From Sphingobacteriales bacterium (GTDB lineage Bacteria > Bacteroidota > Bacteroidia > Chitinophagales > Chitinophagaceae), in NCBI GenBank assembly GCA_016200915.1, contig JACQDV010000065.1:1-51330 (forward strand): DNA of 51,330 nucleotides, written 5' to 3'. Shown piece after piece: positions 44,690 to 51,330 of this stretch. Under the pieces are notes generated by a model, which saw only the letters and a list, made by a program, of their open reading frames with translations, had not been told where the DNA came from and searched no databases. A program made the position numbers and the translations under genes. Positions within the stretch are counted from its first letter, which is position 1. Each line of letters begins with the position of its first letter.

Positions 44690-45763
44690 TTATTGTACTA
44701 TCCGTTTACTTATTTCATACACAAAATTGTCAAGGCTTGTAGTGCCGGTATTACTTAGAATTATAATAGTAATGTCTTCATCTAAAAAGCGAAATAGCAT
44801 AGTCTGACTACCCATAATTTGACCAGGTCTCTTAACTACATTATATTTTTTATTATTCAACTCGCTTTGATACGACCATATACCATATCCATAATTATCC
44901 AGCCCCGGCTTTGTCAGTTTTTCTAAAGTCTCTTTCTTTATAAGTTTTAACCCAAATAAGGCATTTGAGAATTTTAAAAGGTCATTTGTTGTTGAGTACA
45001 TTGAACCTGCTGCATACCAGTTCGCCATATAAACAGGTAAGTCAGGAACCAATTTTTTTATATCGTCACGGTAAAAATAGGTGTCAGCTAAGCCGTCAAT
45101 AATATTTTGCTGATACAACAAGCCTGAGTTTGTCATGTTTAATGGCTGCAAAAATTTTTCTTTTACTGCCTGTTCATAAGTCTTGTTATAAACTTTTTCA
45201 ATTATTTTTCCAAGAATAATATAGTCTGCATTATTATAATCAAACACTTTTCCTGGCTCATTTACAAGTGTATCACTGCAATATTTTTCTATAAGTTCAT
45301 CAGTGGTACGGGGTTTTTGATAAACCGGCACACCATTTTTTACAGCGCTTTCTATAGATGTTATAGTATCAATATTTTTCATTCCTGAAGTGTGATTCAA
45401 TAACTGATGTATAGTAACTTTGTCTCCTCCCGCACCTTTATAGTCTGGCAAATAGATTTTAATGGTTTTATCTAAATCAATTTTTCCACTTTCATATAAT
45501 TGCATTATCAGGACAGATGTGAATAGTTTGGTTATAGAAGCAATTTTATATTTTGTTTCAGTTTTATTGGGCACTTTAAACTGAAAGTTTGCTAAACCAA
45601 AGCTCTTTTGATATGTGATTTTTGATTTTTTTTGGATTAGAATCGTTCCATTAAAGTTGTTTTTCTTCGCAAAAGAGTCAATAAAATTATTGATACTTGG
45701 AGATTGTCCAAAAAGATTGTCAGCTAAGGCAAATAAGATGAATAGTCCTAATAGTCGTTTCAT
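44690..45763 (-). CDS. Serine hydrolase, class C beta-lactamase-like, secreted
   Basis: This 357-residue protein starts at the ATG at 45763, giving a signal peptide of about 20 residues (MKRLLGLFILFALADNLFGQ); the earlier in-frame start lacks one. The SxxK motif is SITK (76-79), a YNN triplet lies near residue 180 (VFDYNNADYIILGKI), and HQLLNHTSGM is the usual family phrase. It is distinct from the hydrolase at 43206. Its upstream region holds a palindrome and a run of eight G. Confidence 0.86.
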   Translation of the reverse strand: MKRLLGLFILFALADNLFGQSPSINNFIDSFAKKNNFNGTILIQKKSKITYQKSFGLANFQFKVPNKTETKYKIASITKLFTSVLIMQLYESGKIDLDKTIKIYLPDYKGAGGDKVTIHQLLNHTSGMKNIDTITSIESAVKNGVPVYQKPRTTDELIEKYCSDTLVNEPGKVFDYNNADYIILGKIIEKVYNKTYEQAVKEKFLQPLNMTNSGLLYQQNIIDGLADTYFYRDDIKKLVPDLPVYMANWYAAGSMYSTTNDLLKFSNALFGLKLIKKETLEKLTKPGLDNYGYGIWSYQSELNNKKYNVVKRPGQIMGSQTMLFRFLDEDITIIILSNTGTTSLDNFVYEISKRIVQ

Positions 45764-45856
45764 TGTAAAGTAATTTATAGTCAAACTGACTATACGGTTA
45801 AGACCGTAGAAATGTTACAGGGGGGGGCAAAAAAATGGCACACAACTCAAAAATAT

Positions 45857-45950
45857 GCGAAAGTTTTCTACAAGTCAAACTTGCGCTTTTTTGATTAATG
45901 ATTTAATTGTCAAGAGATAAAAAAAATTGTTTTTGTTATAAAACTTTCGC
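45857..45950. repeat. Long inverted repeat with nested hairpin
   Basis: GCGAAAGTTTT (45857-45867) and AAAACTTTCGC (45940-45950) are perfect inverted arms 72 bases apart. Between them CAAGT (45871-45875) pairs with ACTTG (45879-45883). It may be a small RNA, a MITE-like element or a leftover of one. Confidence 0.45.
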
Positions 45951-46030
45951 AAATACAATTCCAAATACCCATTTACCAACGCCTATGCTAACCATGCTTC
46001 AATATGTACAAGTGTGTATAAAACAGCTGT

Positions 46031-46210
46031 AACCGTTTCATCAAAAGTCCTGTTTGGCTTTGCATTCGTCTTGCAAAGCCTTACAAATGTCATTTGAAGT
46101 TCTGTAAACGTCATTTGAAGCTCCATATATAACGAATAAAGCCCTGTACTTGTCTTATGAAGCTCCATATATGACGTACAAAACCCCGCACATGTCATAC
46201 GAAGTGGCTG
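46031..46210. repeat. Degenerate ~21-bp tandem repeat array
   Basis: A block with the core GTCATTTGAAG or a variant recurs at about 46068, 46089, 46110, 46134, 46152, 46175 and 46194, with spacings of 18-24 and a mean near 21. GAAGCTCCATATAT occurs twice exactly. Read on the minus strand it gives a repetitive peptide (YMELQMTF-like), but the composition is poor for a gene. Confidence 0.5.
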
Positions 46211-46228
46211 CAATGGCGGGATTTTGTT

Positions 46229-46360
46229 TTCTTGTCATGTTTTTTTCTTGTCATTCCGAGCTTGTGAGGAATCTCAGAGACTATGAGCTTAATGAATGTT
46301 ACAATCTCTGAGATGTCTCCTGCGTCGACATGACAAGAAAGATGTTCGACATGACAAGAC
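46229..46360. repeat. Palindromic intergenic repeat with nested ends
   Basis: TTTCTTGTCATTCCG (46244-46258) faces CGACATGACAAGAAA (46326-46340), and a second outer pair (TTTTCTTGTCATG at 46228-46240 and TTCGACATGACAAG at 46345-46358) flanks it. The inner part has GAGGAATCTCAGAGA and TCTCTGAGATGTCTCC arms. It belongs to the broad GTCATTCCGAG class of Bacteroidota repeats. Confidence 0.6.
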
Positions 46361-46378
46361 ACACCGTTGTACCAAATT

Positions 46379-46408
46379 ATTAAAGGCCGGAATTAACCGG
46401 CCTTTAAT
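46379..46408 (-). terminator. Terminator after the ABM monooxygenase gene
   Basis: ATTAAAGGCCGG (46379-46390) and CCGGCCTTTAAT (46397-46408) form a perfect 12-bp stem with a 6-nt loop, nine bases past the stop of the minus-strand gene. Confidence 0.75.
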
Positions 46409-46416
46409 TCAATAAT

Positions 46417-46722
46417 TCAGGCGTGTTCCATTACATGTTCACCTGTATAAACTTTTAGTACGGGTGGTTTGGAATAATAAGCTTTTACCCTTTCTACTAA
46501 TTGCTTGTAGGTGCCGCTGTTATTATACAGGTCGGCATCTTGCTGGTTGTCCCATACCGTCATAGAAATGTAGTCATCCTTTGGGTCCTGTGGTTCCAGC
46601 ATTCTGCAATCGAGGTTTCCTTTTTGGCTTTTTACAATGCTTATAATTTCATCATTGTAAATTTTTTTAGCCTGCTCAATTTTTCCTGGTAAAAAACTCA
46701 GGTAGGTTAGTCTGACAATCAT
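46417..46722 (-). CDS. ABM domain protein (antibiotic biosynthesis monooxygenase-like)
   Basis: This 101-residue protein is one ferredoxin-like ABM domain: LTYLSFLPGKIEQAKKIYND, then LDCRMLEPQDPKDDYISMTVWDNQQDADLYNNSG. Relatives oxidise quinols or simply bind small molecules. The Asn and Trp that some monooxygenases need cannot be placed with certainty. The ATG has AAAAGGAGG five bases upstream, an unusually strong ribosome site for this phylum. Confidence 0.85.
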   Translation of the reverse strand: MIVRLTYLSFLPGKIEQAKKIYNDEIISIVKSQKGNLDCRMLEPQDPKDDYISMTVWDNQQDADLYNNSGTYKQLVERVKAYYSKPPVLKVYTGEHVMEHA

Positions 46723-46727
46723 AATGG

Positions 46728-46736
46728 CCTCCTTTT
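46728..46736 (-). promoter_or_regulatory. Strong Shine-Dalgarno sequence for the ABM gene
   Basis: AAAAGGAGG on the minus strand stands five bases before the ATG. Most genes here lack such a site, so it may mark high or regulated expression or a transferred gene. Confidence 0.6.
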
Positions 46737-46884
46737 GATTTTAAATGGTGAAGAAAATAATGTTGGCGGGGGGTAAACTCTTTCACAATACAGGATTGTA
46801 TTTTGTAAGGTACTATGCTGAGAGGCCCATTACGAAATTTATTTTTGCACTATCATTTCGAAGAATAAAAGAATTTGTGTGTTT

Positions 46885-47484
46885 TTATTTGTCGGCAATG
46901 AAAAGCAATATGGAATACTCTTCTATTGTTGAAGATTCAACAGCTGTTTCAAGTGCAATAGCTCCATGAGGCCCATAACCTGAAATTCCATTTATTACTA
47001 CTGGTGCTTCTGCCACAATAGAAACTTTGGTTAATTCTTTATCTGTCTCTGTCAGCCTGATAACAAATGCAGTCCTGTATTCTAAAGGTTTTTTGTTTGA
47101 ATAATAAAGTTTAGATAACCAGCAAATCCCAAAGTCGTGAATATAAATATCATTTGAAGTATTGGGTTTTTCAAAGTATGAACGTCCAAACAAAGCAGTC
47201 TGTTTTGTTTCAGCCTGAAAACTTATTGGCATTCTATAACCTTCTTTTTCTTTCTCAGCAGATGGATAGAAATAAAAAATATCTTTCAGATATTTGTTGT
47301 CATCCTGATTCTGAAAATCAAAAAGAGAAGATATGGAGTCTCTTAATTTGGTAATATTTATTTTAAATAAATGCTCAGGAATATTTTTAACCGGGAATGA
47401 TTTAGTTTCAACCGGGTTCGTTGTTTTACAATCCTGAATTGCAAAAGCGAAAACGAAAAGGAAAGGAAGCAAATATTTTCTCAT
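46885..47484 (-). CDS. Putative lipoprotein of unknown function
   Basis: From the ATG at 47484 the 199-residue protein has a hydrophobic leader (RKYLLPFLFVFAFAIQDC); Cys19 is the likely lipidated residue, though IQDC is not a perfect lipobox. The rest is soluble, with FYFYPSAEKEKEGYRMP and a terminal AIALETAVESSTIEEYSILLF. No known domain is recognised. An upstream in-frame start is rejected because it would remove the leader from the N-terminus and would run into the inverted-repeat element. Confidence 0.6.
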   Translation of the reverse strand: MRKYLLPFLFVFAFAIQDCKTTNPVETKSFPVKNIPEHLFKINITKLRDSISSLFDFQNQDDNKYLKDIFYFYPSAEKEKEGYRMPISFQAETKQTALFGRSYFEKPNTSNDIYIHDFGICWLSKLYYSNKKPLEYRTAFVIRLTETDKELTKVSIVAEAPVVINGISGYGPHGAIALETAVESSTIEEYSILLFIADK

Positions 47485-47549
47485 ATACAGGCAATCAATT
47501 GTTTTGATGATTGAGCGGCATATAACTAATTGGTAAGTTAAGGATTTTG

Positions 47550-47719
47550 GGTAGTGTCTCATTTTGAAATTCAGTTTGCCTCTCTGTTTTGTATGAACCA
47601 CGGAGACAGGGAAGCACAAAGTTTACACAAAGAAAAATCCCGTGCAGCCCTGTGTCATTGTGTCACCGTGGTTCTTTTTCAAACTGGTTCACTGCTAAAT
47701 TTCAAACTGAGACACTACC
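47550..47719. mobile_element. 170-bp non-autonomous element with 25-bp terminal inverted repeats
   Basis: The left end, GGTAGTGTCTCATTTTGAAA and five more bases (47550-47574), is the inverse of the right end (47695-47719) with two mismatches. An inner pair GAACCACGG/CCGTGGTTC lies within. No target duplication was visible, and no transposase is encoded. It looks like a MITE derived from an insertion sequence absent from the window. Confidence 0.6.
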
Positions 47720-47779
47720 AAACTTCATAAGACTTGTTCGCTTACCCGTACAACACCCCACCCGTAAAAGAAGTTGTTC

Positions 47780-48400
47780 CTATTTCTTTGTTAGTTTATA
47801 TCTTATATGTGTTGTTAGGTGTGAATGTATTACTTCTGCAATTTGAATATCATATTTGTCTTTGTCAATACCATCAAAGAGCCGGATACCGGTTCCTAAA
47901 AAAACGGGGGCTATGTGAATAAAAAATTCGTCAATAAGTCCTGCATTGAGATATTGCTGAATGGTATTGGCGCCACCCTGTATTCTTATGTCTTTTCCTT
48001 TGGCGGATTGTTTTGCTTTTTCCAATGCACTATGTATTCCGTCATTGATGAAGTAAAAAGTGGTGGTTCCTTTTTGTACCCAGGGTTCCCGTTTTTCGTG
48101 AGTGAGCACATATACAGCTGCTTTGTATAAATCTTCCGGCCACACTGCTTCGCCTTCTTCAAACATTCGTTTTCCCATAATATAAGCACCTGTACGGGCA
48201 AACACATCCTCAATTAATTTACTGTCTGCACCGTATTCTTCACCACCTTCCATATTAAGGTGTTTCCAAAATGCTTTTTGTGTAAACATCCACTGGTGAA
48301 TTTTTCCTGAAACACCACCCATTGGGTTAGCCGGGCTTCTGTTATCACCTGCAAAAAAGCCATCCAGTGTTATTCCGCTGTCAAAAATAATTTTGCTCAT
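47780..48400 (-). CDS. Dihydrofolate reductase family protein (RibD C-terminal-like)
   Basis: This 206-residue protein begins MSKIIFDSGITLDGFFAGDN and has GAYIMGKRMFEEGEAVW, IRIQGGANTIQQYLNAGLIDEFFIHIAPVFLGTG. These match the RibD C-terminal/DHFR-like family, which reduces pyrimidine or other substrates with NADPH. The true substrate is unknown, and it is not the essential folate enzyme. It is transcribed alone. Confidence 0.87.
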   Translation of the reverse strand: MSKIIFDSGITLDGFFAGDNRSPANPMGGVSGKIHQWMFTQKAFWKHLNMEGGEEYGADSKLIEDVFARTGAYIMGKRMFEEGEAVWPEDLYKAAVYVLTHEKREPWVQKGTTTFYFINDGIHSALEKAKQSAKGKDIRIQGGANTIQQYLNAGLIDEFFIHIAPVFLGTGIRLFDGIDKDKYDIQIAEVIHSHLTTHIRYKLTKK

Positions 48401-48488
48401 TGCTTTTAGTTATTGTTCGTTAAAGTTAAGTGTTATCCGTTGGCTTGATTGTTTTTTTAGGGGGTGTCGGGCAGCTTTTCCAATGGTA

Positions 48489-48644
48489 TCAAGACTTTTG
48501 AACAGGGGTTAAATCTATCAAAAGCAATTCCGTCTCTTCTGCGTTAAATAAGAAATTGATTCCCACTATACCGTTGCTATACTTGTAGCCATGTTCAAAG
48601 TAACATTTTTCCGGAGTCCATGTCTTCAACGCATTTTTTAATCT
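48489..48644 (-). pseudogene. Gene remnant downstream of the coiled-coil protein gene
   Basis: A frame without a start codon reads KNALKTWTPEKCYFEHGYK and continues NFLFNAEETELLLIDLTPVQKS to a TGA at 48489-48491. A second frame just upstream (IGFIKEQIKKCVEDMDSGK) joins it if one base is removed from a six-A run near 48636. Both have coding-like composition, so the tail of a decayed gene is likely. The family is unknown. Confidence 0.35.
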
Positions 48645-49564
48645 GCTCTTTTATGAAGCCAATTTTTGCCAGTATAAACAAATATCTTTTTTATGTTTAC
48701 TTCTTCCAAACTTTTGATATAAAACAAATAAGAATCATCAAAAGACAACGTTGCAAATCTTTCACCTGCTAAGATTATTAAATTGTCTTTTTGAAAAGGA
48801 AAAATTCCTTTCACGACGACTGTATTATTACTTAGAAAGTCAACACTTATTGCGACTTCTCCTTGATTGTTGATTACTTCAAAACTTGTATCGTTATAAT
48901 TAAACTTTCCAGTAAAATTTTTGTTGGGCCGCCAATTATTATTTTCAATTTCTGCTATAAGATTTCCATATAAATCATAGACGTTTAAGCTTATGATAAT
49001 TTTATTATTTATAAAATGCGCTGCAAACAAATCTTTGCCTGCTACATTAACGAAACTTCCTCCTTTTTTTATCCAACTAATAAATGTTGTAGTTGTTGCT
49101 CCACCAATTTTAATAGTTGCCATATCATTATCATGGAATTGCTTTGTAAAATTCATTTTTAATTCACCAGTCGATAAATTTTCAGCGGCTTCATATGATG
49201 CTTTTTGATTAACAGAATTAATCAAGTTTTTAGCTTGTTCAGTGAGACTTGTCACATTTGATAGCAAGTCTTTATTTTGATTAGAGATTTGTAGAGACTG
49301 ATTTGCTAAGTCATTGGCTTTCGTAGACAGTCCTGTGTCAATTGTAGCCAATGTGTAAATATGATGTGATAACGAAGTATCTAACTTAGATAAACTTTCA
49401 ATATTATCTGTTTGCTCATTGTCATTTAGAGTTTGAATGAATGTTGAAACTGCACCAATAAATAAAATAATTGCAAACCCTAAATCCTTTAATTCTTGAG
49501 TTTTATAATAATCGTAAAATGCGTATAAAGCAGCACAAACAAATATGATAATAGCAGTTGTCAT
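48638..49564 (-). CDS. Membrane-anchored coiled-coil protein of unknown function
   Basis: This 308-residue protein has two N-terminal membrane helices (about 4-17 and 29-46), a helical Gln/Asn/Leu-rich stretch with coiled-coil character (about 50-125, SLSKLDTSLSHHIYTLATIDTGLSTK) and a beta-rich C-terminal part. The second half may form a beta sandwich. I do not recognise the family. It starts at the only plausible ATG and is followed directly by the remnant at 48489. Confidence 0.65.
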   Translation of the reverse strand: MTTAIIIFVCAALYAFYDYYKTQELKDLGFAIILFIGAVSTFIQTLNDNEQTDNIESLSKLDTSLSHHIYTLATIDTGLSTKANDLANQSLQISNQNKDLLSNVTSLTEQAKNLINSVNQKASYEAAENLSTGELKMNFTKQFHDNDMATIKIGGATTTTFISWIKKGGSFVNVAGKDLFAAHFINNKIIISLNVYDLYGNLIAEIENNNWRPNKNFTGKFNYNDTSFEVINNQGEVAISVDFLSNNTVVVKGIFPFQKDNLIILAGERFATLSFDDSYLFYIKSLEEVNIKKIFVYTGKNWLHKRAD

Positions 49565-49755
49565 TAGTTATATAATCTTCAAATAGCGAACTGTCTACCA
49601 CTTGCAGCCAACACATAAATATACGCAACTCCTCAAAATTATCACAATTGAAAATCAATGGCGGGTAAAGCCATAGCCAGGAAATGCATTGCCAATGATT
49701 GCTTCAACGCAGAGCCTCAATTGCACAAAACCATTTTAGCGGTTGTTGTTCTTTG

Positions 49756-50448
49756 TCAACTGGAAGTTTTTTTATTTTTTGAAAACCAATTGAGATACCA
49801 AAAAGTGAGAAGTGCTAACGCAAAAATCTGAAACAAAAAAACTATCAATGATAATATGCCTTGCAATTGATTTTCATTTGTCCTCACTAAAATTGCTTGT
49901 CCCCTTTGCCCGTTGGAAAATACAACAGTATTAATAAAATTCCACCCGAAATGCAAACCAATTGGCAAATAAAGGGAGTTTGTTTTTGCAAATGCAAAAG
50001 CCCATGAAAGTCCCGCAATCGCTGTCATTAGAAAAGTAATGGCCATCATGAAGGGATTCCCCAATACGTTGAAAGTGAACCAATGGTAAATGCCGAAGCC
50101 AACAGCTGAAAGAATACATGCTTTTTTAACACTTAACTTTTCAATGGCTATGTAAAGCAAAGCACCTCTAAAAATCAACTCTTCATATAAAACAGATACT
50201 AATGTCCACCTGGTATTTTCCAATATTATTTTTCCAGTCACTTGTTTATTTAATACCCAGCTATTATTAATAAATGCTGTTGTCATTATTTGATACAAAG
50301 TACAACAGGAAGCAGCAAGTAGTAGTCCAACCCCCAAATTAGTTACTCTGCCTTTTGTTGGTTTAAACCCCAAAACAGAAAGATCCTTCTTGCTGATAAA
50401 CCAAAGCAAAAGCCATGAAATAATTAGTTCAACTATAATTCCAATCAT
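49756..50448 (-). CDS. CPBP family intramembrane protease
   Basis: This 230-residue protein has six or seven hydrophobic helices and the three motifs of the CAAX-protease/bacteriocin-processing family: YEELIFRG (Glu89, Glu90 and Arg94), a histidine in GFGIYHWFTFN (His122) and LHFGWNFIN with His and Asn. Relatives process or confer immunity to peptides. TAGTTTTG, an exact promoter match, ends six bases before the ATG, which would give a nearly leaderless message. Confidence 0.87.
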   Translation of the reverse strand: MIGIIVELIISWLLLWFISKKDLSVLGFKPTKGRVTNLGVGLLLAASCCTLYQIMTTAFINNSWVLNKQVTGKIILENTRWTLVSVLYEELIFRGALLYIAIEKLSVKKACILSAVGFGIYHWFTFNVLGNPFMMAITFLMTAIAGLSWAFAFAKTNSLYLPIGLHFGWNFINTVVFSNGQRGQAILVRTNENQLQGILSLIVFLFQIFALALLTFWYLNWFSKNKKTSS

Positions 50449-50852
50449 TGTGTCAAAACTAAGTTTTTAATGAAATGGGGTACTTACAAGCCGCATAAAG
50501 TGCAGCACTTCACAAACACACTGCTCTGGTTAAATAAAGGTATTGGTCGTTATGTGGGCATTAATTAAAGTTAGTGCATATTGTCTTCAAATGCGGCGAG
50601 TGCCACAACTCCGGGGCACAAGCCACCACTACACTCGCCTGGGAATCAAAATTAGAATTATAATAAACTTTTTAAAAACTTGTACTTGTTACCGAATTAT
50701 CTGACTTCTACAATTTCGACGATGAGGTACGAAGAGGAGAAATCTGCTGACCCTTGTACAATGCCGGGCAGTTGAACTAATACTTAATAGCAGTACTGAT
50801 GCCCGGCAGATATCTCTCTTCGCTACGCTGCGTTCGACATGACGAGTTGAGT
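50449..50852. other. 404-bp gene-free region before the GIY-YIG gene
   Basis: It contains the GCAGCACTTCA element shared with 898-908 (50502-50512), a hairpin GGCGAGTG/CACTCGCC (50595-50602 and 50632-50639) and the first long direct repeat (50713-50844). No gene is supported. Confidence 0.5.
50713..50844. repeat. Long direct repeat, copy A
   Basis: This copy begins ATTTCGACGATGAGG and ends TTCGACATGACG. Its last 54 bases match the last 54 of copy B except for one base, and its inner parts match more loosely (GAGGAGAAATCTGCTGA is shared). It ends eight bases before the stop codon of the GIY-YIG gene. Confidence 0.75.
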
Positions 50853-51152
50853 TTACCAATGCTTAATATCTTCCCACAAATCTTTCCATTCAGGATTCAT
50901 GTTATTGATCAATTTTTCTTTCTTCTCCCTTCGCCATTTTTTTATTTCCTTTTCCCTGGCAATAGCTGATTCAATTGAAGAGAAACTTTCGTAGTAAACT
51001 AAAAACTCAAGATTATATTGATCTGTAAAACTTTTCTTATAGTGATGTGACTTATGTTCCTGTACACGCCTTAGCAAATCACTGGTTACGCCAATGTATA
51101 AGGTTGTTTTGTTTTTATTGGTCATGATATAGACACTGCCGCCTCTTACCAT
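50853..51152 (-). CDS. GIY-YIG nuclease family protein
   Basis: This 99-residue protein is a single GIY-YIG endonuclease domain: GGSVYIMTNKNKTTLYIGVT, with the two Tyr motifs as VYIM and LYIG, then RVQEHKSHHYKKSFTDQYN and a conserved Glu in ESAIAREKEIKKWRREKK. The general fold cleaves DNA. The role of stand-alone copies (UvrC-like, YhbQ type) is not settled. The gene lies neatly between two copies of a long direct repeat. Confidence 0.88.
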   Translation of the reverse strand: MVRGGSVYIMTNKNKTTLYIGVTSDLLRRVQEHKSHHYKKSFTDQYNLEFLVYYESFSSIESAIAREKEIKKWRREKKEKLINNMNPEWKDLWEDIKHW

Positions 51153-51175
51153 ACTTGTAATTTAATGAATTATCC

Positions 51176-51312
51176 CGTCATTTCGACGACGAAGAATGAG
51201 GAGGAGAAATCTGCTGAACTCTCGCACTATGCTGAACAATTGTACTAATCTTCAATGGCAGTACTGATGCCCGGCAGATGTCTCTCTTCGCTACGCTGCG
51301 TTCGACATGACG
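51176..51312. repeat. Long direct repeat, copy B
   Basis: CGTCATTTCGACGACG opens it and TTCGACATGACG closes it; the first and last bases are inverse copies (CGTCATTTCGA against TCGACATGACG). It starts 23 bases before the GIY-YIG start codon, with copy A on the other side. Confidence 0.75.
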
Positions 51313-51318
51313 TCACCA

Positions 51319-51330
51319 TCATTTCGACGA
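51319..51330. repeat. Beginning of a third copy at the window edge
   Basis: TCATTTCGACGA, the opening of copy B, is repeated seven bases after copy B ends and is cut by the window edge. So the repeats are in a row here, and the array may extend. Confidence 0.45.

Larger units (their letters stand above)
45764..46416. other. 653-bp gene-free region rich in repeats
   Basis: Nothing here codes convincingly. In order it contains a palindrome TACGGT/ACCGTA (45793-45808), a run of eight G (45820-45827), an 11-bp inverted pair enclosing a small hairpin (45857-45950), a degenerate ~21-bp tandem array (46031-46210), a nested palindromic repeat (46229-46360) and a terminator (46379-46408). An open frame over the tandem array is low-complexity and probably not a gene. 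Confidence 0.6.

Noticed and set aside
45983-46213. Open frame of 76 codons over the tandem array
   Set aside because: The peptide follows from the DNA repeat and has no promoter or ribosome site; the array is the better explanation.
1-51330. Search for tRNA, rRNA, CRISPR arrays and intact transposases
   Set aside because: None was recognised by eye; a tRNA could still be missed without a scan such as tRNAscan-SE.

Overview
The window comes from a low-GC Bacteroidota chromosome, most likely a Chitinophagaceae-type organism (inference). The signs are a type IX secretion C-terminal tail (pseudogene 24431-25401), HU-CCDC81/SPOR and DUF3667 proteins, TAnnTTTG promoter elements, near absence of Shine-Dalgarno sequences, and many small palindromic intergenic repeats. 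No tRNA, rRNA, CRISPR array or intact transposase was recognised.

Layout. 1-9 kb: the tail of one gene, a small membrane protein, then parE, a DUF1835 protein and parC (topoisomerase IV), converging on trxA, with a DUF418 membrane protein and a small orphan protein. 9-15 kb: dnaE, a YhhN lysoplasmalogenase-like protein, an HU-CCDC81/SPOR envelope protein, a small membrane protein and a lipoprotein FKBP isomerase. 15-20 kb: L-serine dehydratase (probable TTG start just behind a terminator hairpin), a DoxX-like protein, an unrecognised helical protein, and an ornithine cyclodeaminase homologue. 20-24 kb: a tight three-gene tripartite exporter (ABC, HlyD, TolC). 24-27.5 kb: a broken T9SS-sorted protein gene and an M61 peptidase.

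27.5-40 kb is the most distinctive part. It is a dense set of small cytosolic genes: five VOC/PhnB-like and SRPBCC proteins encoded mainly in one minus-strand run, DUF1801, DUF4287, GyrI-like, YdeI-like, DoxX and GNAT proteins, plus three regulators. The regulators are an ECF sigma factor of the ECF42 type paired with its YCII/DGPF partner, an ArsR repressor heading an SRPBCC-SRPBCC-DUF1801 operon, and a divergent GlxA-type AraC regulator. The arsR-glxA divergent promoter region holds two copies of GCAAC-N6-GTTGC over the arsR promoter. Next to the island lie a frameshifted HTH gene and a 5'-truncated DUF1624 gene, which suggests rearrangement.

40-51 kb: DUF3667 protein, a Tat-exported sugar isomerase/epimerase, a third DUF1801 protein, a J-domain membrane protein, two serine beta-lactamase-like hydrolases, an ABM monooxygenase, a DHFR-family reductase, a CPBP protease and a GIY-YIG nuclease. 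This part is rich in non-coding repeats: a ~21-bp degenerate tandem array, a 170-bp element with 25-bp inverted ends, and two long direct repeats that bracket the GIY-YIG gene.

All function calls are from sequence reading and family knowledge; no search was run.
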